From positions 1 through 42,668 of the forward strand of contig NZ_ACLR01000232.1 in NCBI RefSeq assembly GCF_000174775.1: DNA of 42,668 nt, read 5' to 3'. Positions 36,223 to 42,668 of this stretch are shown here, in pieces. The notes under the pieces were generated by a model. The model did no database searches. It worked only from the letters and a program-made list of their open reading frames with translations, and was not told the origin of the DNA. The number at the start of each line of letters is the position of its first letter. The first letter of the stretch is position 1. The position numbers were made by a program, and so were the translations under genes. The DNA comes from Porphyromonas uenonis 60-3 (GTDB lineage: Bacteria; Bacteroidota; Bacteroidia; Bacteroidales; Porphyromonadaceae).

Positions 36223-37504
36223 CGCTGTAATTGCTATAGTTAGACATTGCTGATGCCAGTTCCATCGTCTTATATGCCGTGGCAAACTCCTTTGGGAAGT
36301 GGACTTTAAGATAGCCAATCTGATACGCAAGGAATGTGTAGCACACAGCATGGCTGCGAATGAAAGTATAGCAGGTAGTATGCTCCCATTCCTCGAAGAT
36401 GCCCCGTAGGGCGTCAGTCGGAAAACCATTCCGCGTTCCTTGGGCAATGAACTTGTCCTTGAGCACGACAAAGCTATCATACTTTTTCTTTCCAAGGTCT
36501 CTGCGCAGTTGGTCGCTCTCTCCAGGTGTGAACGATGCCAACCTTTGGGCTATGAGCATTATTTGCTCTTGATAAATGGTCATACCGTAGGTGTAACCAA
36601 GTATTTCCCTCAGTTCTGGGATGACATACTCTATGGGCTTATCCCCGTTCTTGCGGGCAATATATTCTGTTGTCCAATCCAGTGGGCCAGGATGGCACAT
36701 AGTGTAGAGTGCAACCAGTTCCTCGAATGTCTGTGGTGCAGCTTGCCGAAGCAGGTCTTGCATGGTTGAACTGTCAAAGTCATAGATGCCACAGGTATCT
36801 CCTTGGCGAAATAGATTCATTGTGGTTTTGTCATTCAAAGGAAGATTATCCAAATCGAAATTGCCATCAGACATTGTCAAGCACAAGTCAATGACAGATA
36901 GTGCTTCAGTTCGTAGCAGATGAAATGGTATCAACCCTGCGTCTTCCGCATCCAACATAGATACAGCAATGGTCGGTCTATTTCTGACCCCTTTTTTCTC
37001 AACAGAGACAATGTCTACGATGTTTTGGGAACAGATAAAGATGGGATGCGTTTCTTCACGTCCGTATGCCACATGGTCGTAGTGTTCACTCAGATAATCG
37101 AACATCTTGCCTTGCGTAGCCATGTCCACATCAATATCGATGTCAGGCAATAACCTCTTGTCAGGATTGCAGAAACGCTCGAACAGTAGCCCAAACTTCA
37201 AAGGGTCGATAGACGTGATGCCAAGGCAATAATTTACAATAGAACCGGCAGCACTGCCTCTTCCAGGACTGACACGCCCGATTTCTCGTGCGTGCTGCAC
37301 ATAGTCAGCCACAATGAGGAAGTAATCAGCATATCCAGAATCCTCAATATATCTCAGTTCATAATCTATGCGGTTGGCCAGTTCGTCTGACCAATCCTCG
37401 CCATAGCGTTCGCACGCACCCTCAACAACGAGGTCTCGTAGATATTCCTCGTCACCAGAGGCATTATCCCAATATTTGGGAAGGAGATAATCTTTTTTCG
37501 CCAT
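36215..37504 (-). CDS. Short degenerate DnaE-like (Pol III alpha) protein
   Basis: A 429-residue protein matching only the central core of bacterial DNA polymerase III alpha, whose normal length exceeds 1,100. It starts at the region just before DYFLIVADYV and PGRGSAAGSIVNYCLG, keeps LLFERFCNP and PDIDIDVD (two palm aspartates), then TYGMTIYQEQIMLIAQ and the RRDLGKKK/RSHAVCYTFLAYQIGYLK region. The PHP domain, the C-terminal clamp-binding and OB parts are absent. Against E. coli DnaE from memory, about 85 palm residues are missing and the segment AGLVKFDFLG (third aspartate) reads AGLIPFHLLR, so polymerase activity is doubtful. It may be a truncated gene or a specialised paralogue. Confidence 0.75.
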   Translation of the reverse strand: MAKKDYLLPKYWDNASGDEEYLRDLVVEGACERYGEDWSDELANRIDYELRYIEDSGYADYFLIVADYVQHAREIGRVSPGRGSAAGSIVNYCLGITSIDPLKFGLLFERFCNPDKRLLPDIDIDVDMATQGKMFDYLSEHYDHVAYGREETHPIFICSQNIVDIVSVEKKGVRNRPTIAVSMLDAEDAGLIPFHLLRTEALSVIDLCLTMSDGNFDLDNLPLNDKTTMNLFRQGDTCGIYDFDSSTMQDLLRQAAPQTFEELVALYTMCHPGPLDWTTEYIARKNGDKPIEYVIPELREILGYTYGMTIYQEQIMLIAQRLASFTPGESDQLRRDLGKKKYDSFVVLKDKFIAQGTRNGFPTDALRGIFEEWEHTTCYTFIRSHAVCYTFLAYQIGYLKVHFPKEFATAYKTMELASAMSNYSNYSDE

Positions 37505-37524
37505 ATTCTTTTGTTAATTGGATG

Positions 37525-37532
37525 CAAAGATA
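37525..37532 (-). promoter_or_regulatory. Candidate -7 element for the DnaE-like gene
   Basis: The minus strand reads TATCTTTG, matching TAnnTTTG, about 20 bases upstream of the start codon at 37504. A TTT sits about 21 bases further upstream. Confidence 0.5.
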
Positions 37533-37568
37533 GTGCTTCGGCTATGCCATATTAAAGCACATCTTTCT

Positions 37569-38091
37569 TTATCTCACGATTATTTGTCTTTCGTCGGGCA
37601 CGTCTTGGGTATCTGAACGGAGTTTGGCACGGCGACTCTCTATTGAGAGGCTGTGGCGTATCACCACATTTCGGGCTTCCACTTCGCCTGCAAGACGAAG
37701 ATAGCGGGAATATCCTTGAGATGTGTTACCACCTTTGGCAAAACCTTCTGCCTCCTGTATTAAATGTTGTACTTCGTGAAGCAACACGCCTTCAATCTGT
37801 TGGTCGAAGGGTGCATTGGGGTTCCGATTGTCACCACCATACCATAATTGATGGGGTCAAAGTAGCCCAACGTGCCTCCTCTCGAAGTGTAAGAAGAGAA
37901 CAATCTTAGCAGATTAAAGGCGGGATATACCGAAAGCAAGGAGGTATCAGCCATACATAGGGCTATGTTTATTGGTTCGCCGTAATGCCTTTTTACGTGA
38001 TCTTCGATGACGGCATTGGGGTGGAATGGGTCAGGGTATTCAAACTTCCACAAACCCTCCACGCCAAGTTCCCAACCTGTCCGCATTTTAA
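37569..38091 (-). pseudogene. Remnant of a large mobile-element protein (LPD-type C-terminus)
   Basis: Two overlapping frames encode one decayed protein. The upstream frame gives TGWELGVEGLWKFEYPDPF ... and LGYFDPINYG; the downstream frame gives WYGGDNRNPNAPFDQQIEG, then VLLHEVQHLIQEAEGFAKGG and LAGEVEARNVVIRHSLSIES, ending in QIIVR. HEVQH with LAGEVEARN is typical of large polyvalent-protein-associated domains at the end of giant mobile-element proteins. The frame changes near 37845, and the 5' part is cut off at the IS left end (38091/38092). Confidence 0.6.
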
Positions 38092-40192
38092 CCCAAGTTT
38101 CACGGCAAAAATGAATTTCGAGGCGTTTTGCCCCGAAATTTGAGGAGGCGAGAGCCGTAACTGATTGAGTGTCAAAGGGGGCTTTTGGCGAGCGGTGCGG
38201 ATTCCGATTTGTAGGACACTTTTGGTTGAAATATTTGTCGTTACTTTGCCCCATGCACGCAAATGTTCAGACCCGTTTCAACCCGGCCATCGGCGAAAAG
38301 GCTCCTTACTATCGGCTTAAGGAGTCTTATCGTGATGTGCGGGGAAATGTCCATTCGCTGATCCTGCTCAACGTTGGCTTCGATCCCTCCATCGATGCCC
38401 TACAGGCTAAGAAAATCGCTCGTGCACTGACGAATAGGTTTGAGAATCGCCACGCCAAGACGCTCTTCAGCGAACGGCTTAATGGGTTGACTGAGCACGA
38501 ACAAGCTAAGGCTGACGAGTGGTGGAATAGGATGATTCAGGAGGGCGGGATAGATCGCTTTGACAAGCGAGAGCAGGCTGCTCGCAAGGAGGCGGAGCAC
38601 TACATCGACCTAGACACCGCCAAGCACACCGATGCCCGCAATGTGGGTGCCGAGTGGCTCTGCAAGCAAACCATCGATAAGCTAGAGCTGGAGAGCTTTT
38701 TGAAGCGTCAAGGTTGGTCCGAGCAGGCCATCCATACAGCTCTCTCAGCACTGATCGTTCGTACCGTCTACGCCACCTCGGAGCACGCCTCTTACTTCAC
38801 CATGCGTGACAATTCGGCAGCTGCTGAGCTTTACTCGGGTCGCCCCGATTGGCTCCCAGGCAGAAATGCGCTCTACACGATTACCGACCAACTCTTTGTC
38901 CTCAAGGAGCAACTCGAGCTGCATCTCTGTATGATGACTGACCACCTCTTTAATATAGACAATAAGTTGATGCTGTTTGACTTGACCAACTTCTATTTTG
39001 AGGGAAGCAAGCGCAACAGCCAGAAGAGCAAGTTTGGTCGCTCCAAGGAAAAACGCTCCGATTGCAAGCTCCTTATCTTGGCGCTGTGCATCAACAAAGA
39101 GGGGTTCATTCGCTACTCTTCGATCCTCGAGGGCAATACGGCAGATCCGAAGTCTTTGCCCGATATGATTGAGAGCTTGGCTCAGAAAAGCCCTGCCCGA
39201 AAGGAAAAGACACTGATCGTCATGGATGCAGGCATTGCCACTGAGGAGAATCTAACGAAGATCAAAGCGAAGGGCTACAACTACCTCTGCGTCTCGCGTA
39301 CGAGGCTGAAGGAGTACACCCTCCGAGAGGACCACAAGTGTGTCGTCGTGCAGGACTCCAGCAAGCGAGAAATCAAGCTTCGTGAGGTGCACACGGCTCC
39401 CGATGAGGACTATTTCCTAGAGATTACCTCCCCCTCAAAAGCGATGACTGAAGCCTCTATGAACAGGCAATAGCGCAGTCGTTTTGAAGCTGAGTTGGTC
39501 AAGATAAACGAGGCTATCAAGAAGAAGGGTGGTACGAAGAAGTACGAAAGAGTTGTGGAGCGAACAGGCAGAGCCATAGAGCGTTATCCGTCGATTGCAC
39601 GCTACTACGAGATAGACTACATCCGCAGTGAGGAGAAGCCCCTAGAGATGCAAGAGGTGGCTTGGAAAATCAAAGACCTCTCCAAGGTGGAGGGCGGTCA
39701 CGGCGTTTACTTCCTGCGCACCAACGTCCGTACACTAGACGAACGAACTACTTGGGACTATTACAACTTGATCCGAGAGATAGAGTGCACGAATCGTCAG
39801 CTCAAGACGGATCTACACTTGCGCCCGCTCTTTCACCAGACGGATCAGCGCAGCGATGCCCATCTCTTCTTTGGCCTGCTTGCTTACTGGGTTGTCAACA
39901 CCATACGCTGTGGACTGAAAGCACAAGGCGAGAACTGCTACTGGCGAGAGATCGTGCGACGTATGTCTACACAAAAGTTAGTCACCACCGAAGGCGTCAA
40001 TCCGCTGGGCGAAAAGGTCGAAATGCGACAATGTAGCAAGCCCTCGAAACAAGCCTCCGAGATCTACCAAAAGCTAGGCTTACGAGAAGCACCTTTCAGG
40101 AAAATCAAAATCTGTAGGACACAAAGTCCATAACACAAACGCTCCCGCCCGCACCCAGCAACCATTACACGATCCCTCCCGTGAAACTTGGG
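38092..40192 (+). mobile_element. Complete IS1634-like insertion sequence
   Basis: 2,101 bp bounded by perfect 14-bp inverted repeats: CCCAAGTTTCACGG at 38092-38105 and CCGTGAAACTTGGG at 40179-40192. It carries one transposase gene with a nonsense codon. No matching target duplication is visible (left flank CATTTTAA, right flank CTATCTTT), suggesting rearrangement by recombination after insertion. A 380-bp 3' fragment of the same IS lies at 28562-28941. Confidence 0.9.
38253..40133 (+). pseudogene. IS1634-family transposase with internal stop codon
   Basis: About 626 codons read in a single frame, interrupted by TAG at 39471-39473 (context MNRQ, stop, RSRFEAELVK). The DDE transposase core is recognisable: LMLFDLTNFYFEG (first Asp), IVMDAGIATEENL (second Asp), and IEC with CLKTDL-like region near the end (REIECTNRQLKTDL, Glu). 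The start at 38253 (MHANVQTRFNP) follows the family-typical N-terminus; the same-frame codons upstream belong to the IS leader. Without readthrough the product lacks the final third, including the catalytic Glu, so this copy is probably inactive. Confidence 0.85.
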
Positions 40193-40205
40193 CTATCTTT
40201 ACGAA

Positions 40206-41320
40206 TCATTCTTTGATGAGGTGTGCAAGTGTTGGATCATTCTTAATTCGCTCTATTTCTGAGTCCACAAGAGAAAGGACTTCTTGCTTGACTTGGCGAT
40301 AATTGGCTTCAATAGTCTCACGCAGACTGTCGGAGCCATTTTCGTTTGTAAAGTCCGCTATGATGGGGATAGGCTGATATGCTTTCGTTTCAGCAGAGAC
40401 CTTGGCAACATCCACAACGATCTCAGCGTGGAAGATTTTCTGATCGATGCGTTCATCGAAATTGTCTGAGACAGCTCCAACGAACATACCTTGTGTAAGG
40501 TTACTAATCTTACTTGCAGGGATAAGACTGTCCATTTGTGTGGAGATAGAGGTGGATTTATCGTTACGGTTGATGGTCATTGACTGCCGTTGCTGAAGCA
40601 CTTTGCCAAAACGCTCGGAAAGCGTCTTAGCTGTTTCTCCCACGACTTGTCCGCTAAAAACATTACCCACAGTGTTCTGTATCACCTTACTCTCCTTCTC
40701 CCCATGGTCGCGGGTCAGCTGCGAGAAGTCTTGAAAGCCTAAACACACAGCGACCTTGTTACTTCGAGCTGTAGCAATCAGGTTATCAAGACCACGAAAG
40801 TAGATAGTAGGTAGCTCATCTATAATCACCGAGCTTTTAAGTTGATGCTTCTTATTAATAAGCTTCACAATGCGGCTATTGTAGAGTCCGAGCGCAGCCG
40901 AATAGATGTTCTGTCGGTCGGGGTTGTTCCCTACCACAAGCACTTTCGGCTCATTAGGATTGTTGATGTCTAGAGAGAAGTCATCGCCCGTCATCACCCA
41001 ATACAATGCTGGTGAAATCATTCGTGAAAGCGGTATCTTGGCACTAGCTATCTGCCCCTGTAATTGGTCTTGTGCTCCACCCTCCCAAGCGTCCATAAAA
41101 GGCGAAAGGTAGTTCGCCAGCTCATCGTAAGAGGTGAGTATCGGGAATATCTGGGCATACGGTCGATTCAAGAATTCTATAGCATGTGGAAAGGTGCAAT
41201 ACTTCCCCTCCTCGTATATCTTCAAAAACCAAATGATAGCCGCAAGCAAGATAATTGGCGACTCCACAAAGAAGTCACCCTGCTTCTGAATCCAGGAGCG
41301 GTTCAGATTGAGCATGATGG
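40206..41320 (-). pseudogene. mobC: 3' portion of a MobC/TraG-type coupling protein gene
   Basis: About 370 residues of the C-terminal part of a type IV coupling protein of Bacteroides conjugative transposons: IMLNLNRSWIQKQGDFFVES onward, with Walker B KSSVIIDELPTIYFRG, the GNVFSGQVVGETAKTLSERF region and the end ...PTLAHLIKE. The N-terminal membrane segments and the Walker A P-loop are missing. The frame remains open to 41405, but residues before the IMLN (about 41318) match the opposite strand of traJ and not mobC, so the deletion junction is near 41320. The protein could not energise DNA transfer. Confidence 0.8.
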
Positions 41321-41321
41321 G

Positions 41322-41504
41322 GTAGCGGGCTGGATTATAGAGGCTGACGGTGGCATCGGGGCGTACGGACGCAATGTCAATCAGACGGCGCAACGAGGTA
41401 CCCAAGGTGCCTATACGGGAGGTAAGGCGGTCGCTAGTGCCACTGGATCTATGGCTGGCAACGTAGGCGAACGTATCAAAGGGGCACTTATCAAGGGCAA
41501 ATAG
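41322..41504 (+). pseudogene. traJ: 3' end of traJ
   Basis: Frame ending GAYGRNVNQTAQRGTQGAYT ... NVGERIKGALIKGK matches the Gly/Ala-rich C-terminus of TraJ of Bacteroides conjugative transposons, an inner-membrane channel component. Everything upstream is gone; the sequence directly joins the mobC remnant. The longer frame further left is antisense to mobC. Confidence 0.7.
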
Positions 41505-41638
41505 CGCCCCTTCAGCCGAAGGGTGGCTATGACACGCTTGATGAGGATGCGATGACCACGTGACGGTCGTATGACGGTCAGGTGGGTAGGATTAGCTCCT
41601 CCCATGTGTGTCAATGTAGTAGCTGGGAAGGTAAGCGT

Positions 41639-41826
41639 AGTGCCTGCCGTGTGGCACTACAGTTTCCTACCCATGGCACTGGAGTTTCCTGCCTATGAAA
41701 CTACAGTTTCTCACCTATGAAACTACAGTTTCTTCCGTATGAAACTGCAGTGCCAAGTGGGGTTGGCACTAGAGTTTCACCCGTATGGCACTACAGTGCC
41801 AAGGCGCATTGGCACTAGACTACCCC
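41639..41826. repeat. 22/24-bp composite repeat array between traJ and traK
   Basis: About seven tandem units starting at 41653, 41675, 41697, 41719, 41741, 41765, 41787 and a partial at 41811. Each is a left half (GGCACT or GAAACT), two bases, a right half (AGTTTC or AGTGCC) and a spacer. Units with matching halves are near-palindromes (GAAACTACAGTTTC, GGCACTACAGTGCC); others mix the two types. Spacers are 8 bases after AGTTTC and 10 after AGTGCC, so units are 22 or 24 bp. A half-unit (AGTGCC) precedes at 41639-41652. No gene lies in 41505-41866. Confidence 0.85.
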
Positions 41827-41866
41827 TCAGAAGTTTTTAGATATAAGACAATTAGAATAATGGAAT

Positions 41867-42194
41867 ATGGAATTCAAATCACTCACAAACATAGAGACCT
41901 CTTTCAAGCAGATTAGGCTCTACGCTATCATCTTTGCGATAGTCTGCATAGCGGTCAGTAGCTATGCGGTCTACGCTTCGTACAGCTTTGCTAAGAAGCA
42001 GCGTGAGAAGGTGTACGTACTGGACCAAGGGAAGTCTCTGATGCTGGATCCGACAGAGCAATGTCACGGAGCGGAGCTTGGTGACTAGTTGCTCGCTGCA
42101 AAACTCGGTTCGCTCGGACAACAATCCGCAAGGGTTTCTGATGGAGCACTTCCTCGTACGAGAGAATCGTGACATCCAAACTTACAAGCGATAA
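41867..42194 (+). pseudogene. traK: traK with internal deletion
   Basis: The first ~64 codons (MEFKSLTNIETSFKQIRLYA ... YVLDQGKSLML) match the N-terminus of TraK, an inner-membrane-anchored conjugation protein, with its helix at 20-40. After LDP the sequence jumps to the C-terminal part in another frame: SNVTERSLVTSC, then SVRSDNNPQGFLMEHFLV and RENRDIQTYKR, stop at 42192-42194. The intervening ~110 codons and the frame are lost; the in-frame reading ends early at 42086-42088. Confidence 0.8.
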
Positions 42195-42668
42195 GTCTAT
42201 GAAGCGGAGAATGTGCTGCGTGTAAAGGCTGCCGTCCGTGAGTTTGAGACGGAGACCAATATGAGCGTCATCTGCGAGGATGGCTCGTTCTATGCATTCA
42301 ACGTGAAGTATGCGGATGAACCAGGGAAGCTCAGCATGGAGATGAAGGACTTTCTATCTCCTACGGAGGGAAGACTGCCGAGCAATCGTGCGGACATATA
42401 CTTCAAAGAGCTGGGAAGTGAGTCGCCCATATTGGTTAAGCTGATTATGAAGAGCATCTACCAAAATGATAAGCGAACCATCAAGCATGTTGGAGCGAAG
42501 CAATTCGGGATGCGCTTCCTACTGCGTGGCTTATATGCCCACAATGGGTTGCTTTACTTCCACGTCCGTATGGATAATGAGTCTAATATGCCGTATGCGG
42601 TGGACTTCATCACGTTCAAGGTGGTGGACAAGAAGGTGGCGAAGCATACAGCTATACAAGAGCGAATG
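42195..42668 (+). pseudogene. traN: traN without its 5' part, running off the window
   Basis: Directly after the traK stop the same frame reads VYEAENVLRVKAAVREFETE, then FYAFNVKYADEP, KELGSESPILVKLIMKSIYQ and DFITFKVVDKKVAKHTA, which match the interior of TraN (conjugation channel/pilus protein). The TraN start and signal peptide are missing, and traL and traM, which normally separate traK from traN, are absent. The frame is open at the window end, so the 3' part may be intact. Confidence 0.75.

Noticed and set aside
36223-36495. Upstream extension of the 119-residue protein inside the DnaE-like gene
   Set aside because: The residues look like an out-of-frame reading of the polymerase gene, whereas the ATG at 36222 overlaps its stop by 8 bases as a normal coupled start.
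37569-38091. The HEVQH motif as a zinc protease
   Set aside because: The HExxH-like match comes with LAGEVEARN and the surrounding pattern of mobile-element polyprotein ends, and the gene is frameshifted and truncated.
41064-41321. N-terminal part of the frame that ends in traJ
   Set aside because: It is antisense to the mobC remnant; TraJ-like residues begin only near 41,322.
41639-41826. The 22/24-bp array as a CRISPR
   Set aside because: The units vary in their repeat halves while the 'spacers' are only 8-10 bases and similar to each other; no cas genes are present.

Overview
The window looks like a Bacteroidales chromosome, most likely Porphyromonas or a close relative. It carries a protease with a type IX secretion (Por) C-terminal sorting domain, Bacteroidetes-type promoters (TTTG / TAnnTTTG), Bacteroidetes-restricted families (DUF4494, TraJ/TraK/TraN-type transfer genes) and a bifunctional malic enzyme. 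The genus is an inference from gene content.

Layout. (1) About 1-11,050 is ordinary chromosome: a secreted lysyl-endopeptidase-like protease, a Tyr/Gly/Ser-rich secreted protein, a FadL-like outer-membrane protein, an EcsC-family protein, a DUF4494 protein, a YggS-type PLP protein, and on the minus strand maeB (malic enzyme plus phosphotransacetylase-like domain). (2) About 11,100-11,660 is a gene-free, repeat-rich stretch that looks like the edge of a mobile element. (3) About 11,660-19,440 is a mobile-element module: two HTH proteins and a TOPRIM/AAA+ replication protein, remnants of an AbiEi-like antitoxin, a lipoprotein, a SIR2-HerA type anti-phage pair, and a stub of the coupling protein gene mobC. 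(4) About 19,440-28,450 (minus strand) is an export operon: MMPL/RND transporter, two ABC half-exporters, a LolA-like lipoprotein-sorting protein and an outer-membrane beta-barrel, with a TetR-family regulator upstream. (5) About 28,560-40,190 is an island bounded by a 380-bp IS fragment and a complete IS copy in the same orientation. It contains, all on the minus strand, a WYL regulator, an acidic protein, a DEDDh exonuclease, two DUF262 proteins, a calcineurin-type phosphoesterase and a small frameshifted membrane or secreted protein, preceded by a short degenerate DnaE-like polymerase with a 119-residue partner. (6) About 40,206-42,668 is a heavily deleted conjugative transfer region: a 3' part of mobC, the 3' end of traJ, a 22-bp composite repeat array, traK with an internal deletion, then traN without its 5' part.

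Reading. The right two thirds appear to be a composite, decaying integrative conjugative element (or two stacked ones). Its transfer genes have been removed by successive deletions while cargo for defence and export has been kept. Best candidates for a new system are the WYL / exonuclease / double-DUF262 / phosphoesterase operon and the neighbouring short DnaE-like gene pair. SIR2-HerA is a described defence type, but here the SIR2 gene is split by a frameshift in an A7 run. A second A7 run disrupts the last gene of the DUF262 operon.
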